DNA of 64,000 nt from Candidatus Accumulibacter iunctus (lineage in GTDB: Bacteria; Pseudomonadota; Gammaproteobacteria; Burkholderiales; Rhodocyclaceae): assembly GCA_002345025.1 (NCBI GenBank), contig DDUX01000140.1, positions 31,268 through 95,267 of the forward strand, written 5' to 3'. A program made the translations under genes and the position numbers. Shown here in pieces: positions 1-8,005 of this stretch. Below the pieces are notes generated by a model. The model saw only the letters and a list, made by a program, of their open reading frames with translations, was not told the origin of the DNA and made no database searches. The first letter of the stretch is position 1. Every line of letters begins with the position of its first letter.

Positions 1-21
1 CGCTGACGCGACTTTCACATT
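1..21. repeat. Tail of a dispersed three-hairpin repeat (partial, third copy)
   Basis: The first bases contain GACGCGACTTTCACATT, which matches the closing segment of the two full repeat copies near 44.5 kb and 54.9 kb (GCGACTTTCAC followed by A/G and TT). The rest of this copy would lie before the window. The short match makes this tentative. Confidence 0.5.
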
Positions 22-74
22 GAGTCACGTTCGGGCTTGCCGCCGGTAGCCACGTCACCCGACAGCAGATCCGG

Positions 75-1217
75 TCAACGCAGCACGCGGCCACCGCTGC
101 CGATGACCGTCAGGTCGACGAAACGCGAACCAGTCCGATCGTTCGCCGAATAGCTGACGCGATAGCCGCCGAGGTCGTGACTCTGCATGCTCTCGAGCGC
201 GGCGACGAGTTTCTCTCGCGTCGGATCCTTGCCCGCCTTGCGCAGCGCTTCGACGAGCACCTTCGCCATGACGTAGGCTTCGATGCCGTAGTACGAAGGC
301 TTCGCCTGCTTGCCGAGCAGTTTCTGGTACTCGCGCACCACCGGCAGGGTGTCGTTCCAGGGGTAAGGCATCACCTGCGAGATGCCGATGCCACGCGCCT
401 CGTCCCCCAGTTCCTGCACCAGCAGGTCAGCACCGACCGGCGACAAGGTCATGAACTGCGGATTCTGCTTCGCCTTCCGCATTTCGCGGACGAAAGCGGC
501 GCTGGCCTTGTACAGCGTCACCATGATCACCGCCTGGGGATTCGCCTTGGCGATCGTCTGTACGGCACCGCTGACGTCGGCGGAATTGCGCTCGACCGTG
601 GCCACCACCGCCGGTACCTGATTGTGCTTCCTGAGCGCCGCCAGCACCCCATCGAGCCCCGATTTCCCGAAGCCATCGTTCTGGTAGAAGACGGCGATGC
701 TCTTGAACCCGAGCGAGGCAAGCTGGTTGACGATCGCTTCGGTCTCGTTCGCGTAACTCGCCCGGACGTTGAACATGTAGCGATTGTTCGGATGGTCGTG
801 CGGCGACTGACGAAGCGAGTCGGCACCGGAGATCGCTCCCACCAGCGGCACCTTGGCGGCACCGAAGACCTCGTTCATCGCCGCCGTCGTCGGGCTCGAG
901 CCGTAGAACGCCAGCAGTGCGAAGACCTGCTCCTGCGTGATCAGCGCTCTGGTGTTGGCAATCGTTCGGTCGGTTTCGTAACCATCATCGAGGCTGCGCA
1001 GGTCGAGCCTCCGGCCGTGCACGCCGCCGGCTTCGTTGAGCTGGCGAAAATAGGCGTTGATGACCATCTTCATGTCCAGCCCGTAGGGTCCGCTCGGACC
1101 CGAGAACGGCGCCGTCATGCCGATCAGGATGCTCTTGTCGGTAACCCCGACCTGGCCCGCGGCAGGGCCACAGATCCAGATCAGGATAACCAACAACAGT
1201 GCTCGGGCAAGCTTCAT
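75..1217 (-). CDS. ABC transporter substrate-binding protein, branched-chain amino-acid type
   Basis: A 380-residue periplasmic binding protein of the Leu/Ile/Val (LivK/HAAT) class, expected to capture an amino acid, amide or other small organic solute for an ABC importer. The start at 1217 gives a signal peptide (Met-Lys-Leu-Ala-Arg, a hydrophobic stretch, then Ala-Ala-Gly-Gln), and a GAGGAGG ribosome binding site lies just upstream. The longer reading frame adds 68 residues with no signal-peptide character. After the signal comes the family opening (ILIGMTAPFSGPSGPYG) and two alternating Rossmann-like lobes. No permease or ATPase genes of the transporter are in view; they may lie beyond the left edge, or this may be an orphan receptor. 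The substrate cannot be told from sequence. Confidence 0.9.
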   Translation of the reverse strand: MKLARALLLVILIWICGPAAGQVGVTDKSILIGMTAPFSGPSGPYGLDMKMVINAYFRQLNEAGGVHGRRLDLRSLDDGYETDRTIANTRALITQEQVFALLAFYGSSPTTAAMNEVFGAAKVPLVGAISGADSLRQSPHDHPNNRYMFNVRASYANETEAIVNQLASLGFKSIAVFYQNDGFGKSGLDGVLAALRKHNQVPAVVATVERNSADVSGAVQTIAKANPQAVIMVTLYKASAAFVREMRKAKQNPQFMTLSPVGADLLVQELGDEARGIGISQVMPYPWNDTLPVVREYQKLLGKQAKPSYYGIEAYVMAKVLVEALRKAGKDPTREKLVAALESMQSHDLGGYRVSYSANDRTGSRFVDLTVIGSGGRVLR

Positions 1218-1381
1218 GCCGTCCTCCTCGCGTGGTGCGCTGGCCGCAATCGACCGCCGACGACCGCAACGCCCGTGGAGAATGGCGAAACAAGCTGACA
1301 CCTTGCTTACACTTGCCCCATCGCCGCACCGGAACAGGCGACGACGCGCGGGCGCAGGCGACCAGCGGCGGTGAGCGAAGC

Positions 1382-2506
1382 TCAGGTCGCGGCGAAGAAA
1401 TCGCGCACGCGGTCCATCCACGATTTCGCGCGCGGATTGTGATGGCCGGCGTTGTCCCGGCTCGAATCCTCAAGCTCGCGCAGGAGCTCCTTCTGCCGCT
1501 CGGTGAGATGAACCGGTGTCTCGACGACCACATGGCACAGCAGATCCCCATGCGCATTGCTGCGCACCCCCTTGATTCCCTTGCCACGCAGACGGAACAC
1601 CTTCCCCGATTGCGTCTCGGCAGGAACCCGGATCTTCGCTGCACCGTCGAGAGTCGGAATGTCGATCTCGCCGCCAAGGGCAGCAGTCGTGAAACTGATC
1701 GGCATCTCACAGTGCAGATCATTCTGTTCGCGCTGAAAGACGGCATGCGCCTTGAGGTGGATCTGCACGTAGAGGTCGCCCGCAGGACCACCATTGATAC
1801 CGTGCTCGCCCTCACCCGACAGGCGGATCCGGTCGCCCTCATCGACTCCGGCCGGAATCTTCACCGCCAAAGTCTTGTGCTGCTTGACCCGCCCGGAACC
1901 ATGACAGACGCCACAGGGGTCGGCAATGTAGCGGCCGGTGCCGTGACACTTGGGACAGGTCTGCTGAATCGAGAAGAAGCCCTGCTGCAGGCGGACCTGC
2001 CCGCTCCCCTGACACGTCGGACAGGTCTTCGGCTGGGTTCCGGCCTTGGCGCCGCTGCCATGACAGGCCTCGCACACCTCCATGGTCGGGATGCGAATCT
2101 TGGTTTCGGTGCCGAAGGCCGCCTGCTCGAGACTGATCTCGAGGTTGTAACGCAGATCGGCGCCGCGATAGACGTTCGAGCGCCCACCGCCACCACGCCG
2201 GCCGCCAAAGATCTCGTCGAAAATGCCGCCAAAGGCATCGGAGAAACCGCCAGCGCCCGCCCCCCCCATCCCGGACTGCGGGTCGACGCCGGCATGTCCG
2301 TACTGGTCGTAGGCCGCCCTCTTGTCGGGATCGGAGAGGATTTCGTAGGCTTCCTTGGCTTCCTTGAAGTGTTCCTCAGCCCTGGGATTATCCGGATTTC
2401 GGTCCGGGTGGTACTTCATCGCGAGCTTGCGGTAGGATTTCTTGATGTCCTCGTCGGCAGCGTCACGGTTGACGCCCAGAATGTCGTAATAGTCGCGTTT
2501 TGCCAT
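1382..2506 (-). CDS. dnaJ: Chaperone protein DnaJ
   Basis: Hsp40 co-chaperone of 374 residues that delivers unfolded substrates to DnaK and stimulates its ATPase. The J domain occupies about residues 1-70, with the essential HPD tripeptide near residue 34. A Gly/Phe-rich linker follows, then four CxxCxGxG zinc-binding repeats (first CEACHGSG, last CGVCHGSG) between about residues 145 and 215, then the C-terminal substrate-binding domains. Length and domain order are normal for type I DnaJ. It is the last gene of grpE-dnaK-dnaJ, 67 bp after dnaK, and is likely heat-shock controlled from the promoter ahead of grpE. Confidence 0.98.
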   Translation of the reverse strand: MAKRDYYDILGVNRDAADEDIKKSYRKLAMKYHPDRNPDNPRAEEHFKEAKEAYEILSDPDKRAAYDQYGHAGVDPQSGMGGAGAGGFSDAFGGIFDEIFGGRRGGGGRSNVYRGADLRYNLEISLEQAAFGTETKIRIPTMEVCEACHGSGAKAGTQPKTCPTCQGSGQVRLQQGFFSIQQTCPKCHGTGRYIADPCGVCHGSGRVKQHKTLAVKIPAGVDEGDRIRLSGEGEHGINGGPAGDLYVQIHLKAHAVFQREQNDLHCEMPISFTTAALGGEIDIPTLDGAAKIRVPAETQSGKVFRLRGKGIKGVRSNAHGDLLCHVVVETPVHLTERQKELLRELEDSSRDNAGHHNPRAKSWMDRVRDFFAAT

Positions 2507-2573
2507 CGGTTCTCGAGCACTTTGGGGGGGCGAAGGGAGGCGCGATTATACGCCCCCCCCTGCAGGCAACTGC

Positions 2574-4511
2574 CTACTTCTTGTCCTTGACTTCGGTAAA
2601 CTCGGCGTCGACGACATCGCTGTCGTCCTTCCTCGCTTCACCGGTCGAAGGCCCGGCACCACCGCTGGCACCGGCTCCGGCCGCATGCTCCTGCGTTTTG
2701 GCATACATCTTCTCGCCGAGCTTCTGGGCGGCTGTCCCCAGAGCCTCACTCTTCGCTCGGATGACATCGATGTCGTTGCCGCGAATCGCCTCTTCGGCAT
2801 CCTTGATGGCTTGTTCGATCGTCGCCTTCTCGCTGTCCTCAAGCTCCTTGCCGTATTCGGCAAGCGACTTCCTGACGGTATGGATCATGGCGTCACACTG
2901 GTTGCGCGCTTCAGCCATTTCGTGTGCCTTGCGGTCTTCTTCGGCATGCAGCTCGGCGTCCCGCACCATGCGCTGCACCTCGTCCTCGCTGAGGCCGGAA
3001 GAAGCCTGAATCTTGATCTTGTTCTCCTTGCCGGTCGCCTTGTCCTTCGCCGAAACATGCAGGATGCCGTTGGCGTCGATATCGAAGGTGACCTCGATCT
3101 GCGGCATGCCGCGCGGTGCCGGCGGAATGTCCGACAGATTGAACTGGCCCAGACTCTTGTTGCCAACTGCCATCTCGCGCTCACCCTGCAACACGTGGAT
3201 GGTGACTGCGGACTGGTTGTCGTCGGCGGTCGAGAAGACCTGCGTCGCCTTGGTCGGAATCGTCGTGTTCTTCTTGATCAGCTTGGTCATCACGCCACCC
3301 AGCGTCTCGATGCCGAGTGACAGCGGCGTCACATCGAGCAGCAGCACGTCCTTGACCTCGCCCTGCAGGACACCGCCCTGGATCGCCGCACCGACCGCGA
3401 CCGCCTCGTCGGCGTTGACGTCGCGCCGTGGCTCGCGGCCGAAGAACTCCTTGACCTTGTCCTGCACCTTCGGCATCCGCGTCTGGCCACCGACCAGAAT
3501 GACGTCGTTGATGTCGCCGATGCGACAACCGGCGTCCTTCAGCGCAATGCGGCACGGCTCGATGGTCCGCTCGACGAGATCATCGACCAGCGACTCGAAC
3601 TTGGCGCGCGTGATCTTCTGCGTCAGGTGCTTCGGGCCCGAGGCGTCGGCAGTGATGTATGGCAGGTTGATCTCGGTCTGCTGCCCGGACGACAACTCGA
3701 TCTTGGCCTTTTCCGCGGCATCCTTGAGACGTTGCAGCGCCAGCACATCGGCCTTCAGGTTGACCCCGCTCTCTTTCTTGAACTCGTCGATGATGTAGTC
3801 GATCAGCCTCTGGTCGAAATCCTCGCCACCGAGGAAGGTATCGCCGTTGGTCGACAGCACTTCGAACTGGTGCTCTCCTTCAACCTCGGCAATCTCGATG
3901 ATCGAGATGTCGAAAGTGCCACCACCGAGGTCATAGACGGCAATCTTCTTGTCGCCCTGTTTCTTGTCCATGCCGAAAGCAAGGGCAGCGGCCGTCGGCT
4001 CGTTGATGATCCGCTTGACTTCGAGCCCGGCGATCCGCCCGGCATCCTTGGTTGCCTGCCGCTGGCTGTCGTTGAAGTAGGCGGGAACGGTGATCACCGC
4101 CTCGCTGACTTCCTCGCCGAGATAGTCCTCGGCGGTCTTCTTCATCTTGCGCAGGACCTCCGCCGATACCTGCGGCGGCGCAATCTTCTTGCCGCGCACC
4201 TCGACCCAGGCGTCGCCATTGTCGGCCTTGAGAATGCGGAACGGCATCAGCGAGATGTCCTTCTGTACCTCCTTCTCGTCGAAGCGCCGGCCGATCAACC
4301 GCTTGATCGCGTACAGGGTGTTCTTCGGGTTGGTTACCGCCTGCCGCTTGGCCGGGGCACCGCACAAAACCTCGTCATCCTCGGCGTAGGCGACGATCGA
4401 CGGGGTCGTCCGTGCGCCTTCGGAGTTTTCGATGACTTTCGGCTTGCCATTCTCCATCACGGCGACACAGGAGTTGGTCGTCCCGAGATCGATGCCGATG
4501 ATCTTGCCCAT
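2574..4511 (-). CDS. dnaK: Chaperone protein DnaK (Hsp70)
   Basis: Cytoplasmic ATP-dependent Hsp70 chaperone, 645 residues. The nucleotide-binding domain opens with IGIDLGTTNSCVAV and carries DLGGGTFD and the phosphate-2 loop; the interdomain linker DVLLLDVTPLSLGIET and the substrate-binding domain follow. The C-terminus is a helical lid and a Gly/Ala-rich tail ending in DAEFTEVKDKK, the usual acidic EEVKD-like terminus. It lies between grpE (99-bp gap) and dnaJ in the conserved order, and nothing in it is truncated. Confidence 0.99.
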   Translation of the reverse strand: MGKIIGIDLGTTNSCVAVMENGKPKVIENSEGARTTPSIVAYAEDDEVLCGAPAKRQAVTNPKNTLYAIKRLIGRRFDEKEVQKDISLMPFRILKADNGDAWVEVRGKKIAPPQVSAEVLRKMKKTAEDYLGEEVSEAVITVPAYFNDSQRQATKDAGRIAGLEVKRIINEPTAAALAFGMDKKQGDKKIAVYDLGGGTFDISIIEIAEVEGEHQFEVLSTNGDTFLGGEDFDQRLIDYIIDEFKKESGVNLKADVLALQRLKDAAEKAKIELSSGQQTEINLPYITADASGPKHLTQKITRAKFESLVDDLVERTIEPCRIALKDAGCRIGDINDVILVGGQTRMPKVQDKVKEFFGREPRRDVNADEAVAVGAAIQGGVLQGEVKDVLLLDVTPLSLGIETLGGVMTKLIKKNTTIPTKATQVFSTADDNQSAVTIHVLQGEREMAVGNKSLGQFNLSDIPPAPRGMPQIEVTFDIDANGILHVSAKDKATGKENKIKIQASSGLSEDEVQRMVRDAELHAEEDRKAHEMAEARNQCDAMIHTVRKSLAEYGKELEDSEKATIEQAIKDAEEAIRGNDIDVIRAKSEALGTAAQKLGEKMYAKTQEHAAGAGASGGAGPSTGEARKDDSDVVDAEFTEVKDKK

Positions 4512-4610
4512 TCTTGAATCCTTTCACTATGCTCTTGTTTTTTGATTGCATCGTCGCCCGCAGACGAAATGCCCGAGATGGTCCTTCAGTTGGGGGTCAG
4601 CCTGCGGATT

Positions 4611-5189
4611 TCAAGGCGCAGCCTTGGCAACGATCACCAGCGCCGGACGCAGGACGCGGTCGGCGAGCAGGTAGCCCTTCTGCAGAACGGTGACGACGGT
4701 GTTCGCTACCTGTGCGGACTCGACGACACTGATGGCCTGATGCCGGTTGGGGTCGAACTTCTCGCCCAGCGGGTTGATCTCGACCAGCGCCGATTTCTCG
4801 AACGCCGCGACCAGTTGTTTCAGCGTCAGCTCGCTGCCTGCGCGCAGGCTGTCGACGGTCGCGCCGTCAGCCGCCAGTGCGGCTTCGAGGCTGTCCTTCA
4901 CCGGCAACAGCTCACGGGCGAAGCGATCAATCGAGAACTTCGCCGCCTTGGCGATGTCCTCCTGCGCCCGCCGGCGCACATTCTCGGTTTCGGCCTTGGC
5001 GCGCAGCCACTGATCCTGATACTCGTCGGCCTTCAGGCGTGCCTGCTGCAACTCCTCCAGGAAGGCGGCACCGATGCCTTCCGCCTGCGGCTGCTCGGCG
5101 ATGGGTGCTTCGCTGACCGCCGGCGACTCCGCCGCAGCGGCCGTTGCGTCAGCTATTGTTTCGTCAGTTACTGTCTCGTTGGTGTGCAT
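4611..5189 (-). CDS. grpE: Nucleotide exchange factor GrpE
   Basis: DnaK nucleotide exchange factor of 192 residues. It has an acidic, low-complexity N-terminus rich in Thr, Ala and Glu, a long coiled-coil segment (about residues 40-90) and the C-terminal beta domain with the family motif around NPNRHQAIS (here FDPNRHQAISVVES). I chose the start at 5189 because the 75-bp upstream extension of the frame would swallow the sigma32 promoter at 5219-5247, and a GGGAG site precedes 5189. First gene of the grpE-dnaK-dnaJ operon. Confidence 0.97.
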   Translation of the reverse strand: MHTNETVTDETIADATAAAAESPAVSEAPIAEQPQAEGIGAAFLEELQQARLKADEYQDQWLRAKAETENVRRRAQEDIAKAAKFSIDRFARELLPVKDSLEAALAADGATVDSLRAGSELTLKQLVAAFEKSALVEINPLGEKFDPNRHQAISVVESAQVANTVVTVLQKGYLLADRVLRPALVIVAKAAP

Positions 5190-5218
5190 GGATCGTGGTC
5201 TCCCGGAAAACGAAACGG

Positions 5219-5247
5219 TATCTGGGGGCATGCTGGCGGATTTCAAG
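5219..5247 (-). promoter_or_regulatory. Sigma32 heat-shock promoter of grpE-dnaK-dnaJ
   Basis: Read on the minus strand, CTTGAAA (5241-5247) is followed after 13 bp by CCCCAGATA (5219-5227). This fits the sigma32 consensus CTTGAAA / CCCCATnT very well. It is about 30-60 bp upstream of the grpE start, in the gap shared with the divergent kinase gene, so it should drive heat induction of the whole chaperone operon. Confidence 0.88.
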
Positions 5248-5364
5248 CCTTGCCGACTCCGCAATCAGGAGGCAGCGAGCAGCGGCGACACAATTTTTGC
5301 TGCAGGAGCGGCTTCTGCTGCTAGCATTCCGCCTTTGCCGGTCGTCGCTGGAATCGGGTTCCGT

Positions 5365-6714
5365 ATGCTGCAGAGGATAGGAAAGTACGAGGTGATTCGC
5401 TCCCTGGGCAAGGGGGCAACTGCCATCGTCTATCTGGCGCGCGATCCCAGCCTCGACCGCCTCGTCGCCATCAAGCTGATTCGCTTCGATGACGACAACG
5501 CCGCCATGTCGAGACGCCTGCGCAAGCTGTTCCAGACCGAGGATTCGATCGGTCGCCGGCTCAGCCATCCGAACATCGTCAAGATCTTCGATGCCGTTGT
5601 CGAGTCCGAACAGGCTTATCTGGTAATGGAGTACGTCGACGGCGTCGCGCTCGACAGGTTCTGCACGATCAACAGACTGCTGCCGATGCACCGGGTCATC
5701 GGCATCATCTTCAAGTGCTGCCTGGCGCTCGACCACGCGCTCCACCAGGGAGTGGTCCATCGCGACATCAAACCGGCGAACATCCTTATCGATGCCAACG
5801 ACAATCCGAAGATCACCGATTTTGGCCTCGGTCTCAATCTCTTCAAGGACATGAACCGGGACTCGACCTTCGTCATGGGCGTCGGCTCGCCGGCTTACAT
5901 GTCGCCCGAGCAGGTCAAGAACTACCCGCTCAACCACAAGACCGACCTCTATTCGCTCGGCGTCCTGCTGTTTCAGCTACTGACGGGGCGCCTGCCCTTT
6001 CGCGCCAACAACCCGGCGACGCTGGTCTACAAGATCGTCAATATGGACGCGCCGTCGGTCTGCGCGCTCAACCCCAACCTGCCGCCGGGTCTCGATCCGA
6101 TCATCCGCAAGGCGCTCGAGAAGGATCTCTACAGCCGCTATCGAAACGGCGCCGACTTCGCCAAGGATCTGTCGGCGGTGCGCTACCAGATGCAGGAGGA
6201 GGATCAGACACAGCAGGATCTGGCGCACTTCGAACGTCTGCGCAAGGTCGATTTCTTCGTCGAGTTCGACGACATTGAGTTGTGGGAAGTGCTGCGCATC
6301 AGCGTCTGGCGGGAACTCTCGGAAAAGGTGACCCTGATTCGCGAAGGCGAGAGCCATCGCAAGTTCGGCGTCATCGTCGACGGCTTCGTCGAGGTGTCCG
6401 CCAACGGTCGTGTGATCTGCCGGCTCGGCCCGGGTGAGGTGGTTGGCGAAATGGCTTTCCTGCACCCGACCGACAGCTGCCGTCGGGCAACGGTCGTCAC
6501 CCTCGAAGCGACGCGCTTCCTGGAAATCAACAGCTCGGCCCTCAGTCTGAGTTCCGACGAGGTGCGCGACCGCTTCAACAAGGTGCTGCTGGTCAAGCTT
6601 GTCGATCGCCTGCGCGAGGCCAACAAGGTGTTGGCCAAGCTTGGCCAGACGGCAGTCCAGGGCAGTTCGTCCGCCTACTCCGGCAGCGGCTCGCCGCCGC
6701 TGGAACTGCTCTGA
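5365..6714 (+). CDS. Serine/threonine protein kinase with C-terminal cyclic-nucleotide-binding domain
   Basis: A 449-residue soluble Hanks-type kinase fused to a cNMP-binding fold. The kinase domain (about residues 8-270) has the Gly-rich loop LGKGATAIVYLA, the ATP-anchoring Lys near residue 37 (VAIKLI), the catalytic loop HRDIKPANIL (132-141), DFG near 152-154 and a YMSPEQ activation segment, so it looks active. Residues about 305-430 hold the cNMP/Crp-like beta barrel (RLGPGEVVGEMAFL is the phosphate-binding-cassette region). No membrane segment or PASTA repeat is present. The start at 5365 puts the kinase domain at the N-terminus; the frame is open further upstream, but that part overlaps grpE and its promoter. 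It is divergent from grpE. Regulation of kinase activity by a cyclic nucleotide is an inference from the fusion. Confidence 0.88.
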   Translation: MLQRIGKYEVIRSLGKGATAIVYLARDPSLDRLVAIKLIRFDDDNAAMSRRLRKLFQTEDSIGRRLSHPNIVKIFDAVVESEQAYLVMEYVDGVALDRFCTINRLLPMHRVIGIIFKCCLALDHALHQGVVHRDIKPANILIDANDNPKITDFGLGLNLFKDMNRDSTFVMGVGSPAYMSPEQVKNYPLNHKTDLYSLGVLLFQLLTGRLPFRANNPATLVYKIVNMDAPSVCALNPNLPPGLDPIIRKALEKDLYSRYRNGADFAKDLSAVRYQMQEEDQTQQDLAHFERLRKVDFFVEFDDIELWEVLRISVWRELSEKVTLIREGESHRKFGVIVDGFVEVSANGRVICRLGPGEVVGEMAFLHPTDSCRRATVVTLEATRFLEINSSALSLSSDEVRDRFNKVLLVKLVDRLREANKVLAKLGQTAVQGSSSAYSGSGSPPLELL

Positions 6715-6729
6715 CCGGAAAGTCCCGCG

Positions 6730-7476
6730 ATGCCCGACCTCAGCTCTCCCACGTTCTGGGTTTCCGTCCTGCAGATCATCGCCATTGACATCCTGCTTGG
6801 CGGCGACAACGCGGTGGTCATCGCTCTCGCATGCCGCAGGCTGCCGGAGGCGCAGCGCAACAAGGGCATCTTCTGGGGTGTTTTTGGCGCCATCGGCCTG
6901 CGCGTCGTCCTGATCTATTTCGCCCTGCAACTGCTCGCCATCCACTACCTCAAGATTGTCGGCGGTCTGCTGCTGTTCTGGATCGGCACCAAACTGATCG
7001 TGCCGGAGCACGAGGACGCGCACGGCAACGTGCACGGCAGCGGCACGCTGCTCGGAGCGATCAAGACGATCATCGTTGCCGACGCCGTCATGAGCGTCGA
7101 CAACGTCATCGCCGTCGCCGGAGCAGCACATGGATCGATCATCCTCGTCATCTTTGGCATCGTCGTCTCGATCCCGATCGTCGTCTGGGGCAGCAAGCTG
7201 GTGCTCACCCTGATGGATCGCTTTCCGATCGTCATCACCGCCGGTGGCGGCCTGCTCGGCTGGATCGGTGGCGGCATGCTGCTCAGCGACCCGGGACTCC
7301 CGGCACAGTGGCGTGAGATCGTCCCGTACGGCACCTACATCGCTTCCGGCCTTGGCGCACTGCTGGTGCTCGCCATGGGCAACTGGCTGGCCCGCCGACA
7401 GAACGCCACGCGATCTGCCGAAATTGAACTGGCGACCGGCAAGTCGCAAGGTCCTCAATCAGGAGATGCACAATGA
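6730..7476 (+). CDS. TerC family integral membrane protein
   Basis: A 248-residue polytopic inner-membrane protein of the TerC/YjbE family, linked to metal ion (notably manganese) efflux and tellurite resistance in other bacteria. The N-terminus carries the family signature with conserved acidic residues inside a membrane helix (IDILLGGDNAVVIAL), repeated in the second half as DAVMSVDNVIAVAGAA. About seven hydrophobic segments are visible. It begins 15 bp after the kinase gene and overlaps the universal stress gene by ATGA, so the three are probably one operon. Substrate specificity is unknown. Confidence 0.9.
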   Translation: MPDLSSPTFWVSVLQIIAIDILLGGDNAVVIALACRRLPEAQRNKGIFWGVFGAIGLRVVLIYFALQLLAIHYLKIVGGLLLFWIGTKLIVPEHEDAHGNVHGSGTLLGAIKTIIVADAVMSVDNVIAVAGAAHGSIILVIFGIVVSIPIVVWGSKLVLTLMDRFPIVITAGGGLLGWIGGGMLLSDPGLPAQWREIVPYGTYIASGLGALLVLAMGNWLARRQNATRSAEIELATGKSQGPQSGDAQ

Positions 7477-7901
7477 CCACACGATGGTTGCTTCCCGTGG
7501 ATGGGTCGCTACCGGCCTTGCGTGCAGTCGATCATGTGATCGGCGAAGCACGCTCCTCGCCCATTGGACTCGACATTCTGCTGCTGAACGTGCAGCATCC
7601 GCTACCGTCCGACATCAGCCGCTTCGTCAGCCCAGCCGTTGTCCATGATTACCATCGCGAAACCGGTGACACCGCGCTCGCCGCTGCGCGAGCCAGACTG
7701 GAGGCAGCGGGAATCGGCCATGCAGTGCATGTCCTGACCGGTGAGGTGGCGCCGACGATCGTCGATTTCGCGCACGAACACGATTGCGGTCTGATCGTCA
7801 TGGGGGCTCGCGGCCTCGGAACGGTAGCCGGTCTACTTCTCGGATCGGTGACGCAGCGAGTCATCCACCTGACCGACCTGCCTGTCGTCGTGGTGAAGTA
7901 G
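7473..7901 (+). CDS. Universal stress protein (UspA family)
   Basis: A 142-residue soluble Usp-fold protein. The N-terminal strand (WLLPVDGS) and the C-terminal nucleotide-binding motif G-x2-G-x9-G-S/T (GARGLGTVAGLLLGSVTQRVIH), followed by a final strand PVVVVK, are both present. This motif fits the ATP-binding type. It is translationally coupled to terC through an ATGA overlap and probably co-expressed with the upstream kinase and TerC genes. Confidence 0.92.
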   Translation: MTTRWLLPVDGSLPALRAVDHVIGEARSSPIGLDILLLNVQHPLPSDISRFVSPAVVHDYHRETGDTALAAARARLEAAGIGHAVHVLTGEVAPTIVDFAHEHDCGLIVMGARGLGTVAGLLLGSVTQRVIHLTDLPVVVVK

Positions 7902-7937
7902 TTCGGCGAGACGGGTTCAGGTCGCCGGGCAGCTCTC

Positions 7938-7967
7938 AAGAAACAGGATCGCAAGCATCTGTTTCTT
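7938..7967. terminator. Bidirectional terminator-like hairpin between usp and hslU
   Basis: AAGAAACAG (7938-7946) and CTGTTTCTT (7959-7967) form a perfect 9-bp stem with a 12-base loop. It lies between the convergent usp and hslU stop codons and could end transcripts from both sides; the A/T-rich stem base supplies U residues in either orientation. Confidence 0.6.
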
Positions 7968-8005
7968 ATAGAACACCGTGCGCGCGATCCGCGAGCCTGG
8001 GATGC

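Noticed and set aside
5977..7458. A 493-codon open frame on the minus strand
   Set aside because: Antisense to the kinase and terC; rich in Asp, Arg and Gln with no motif.
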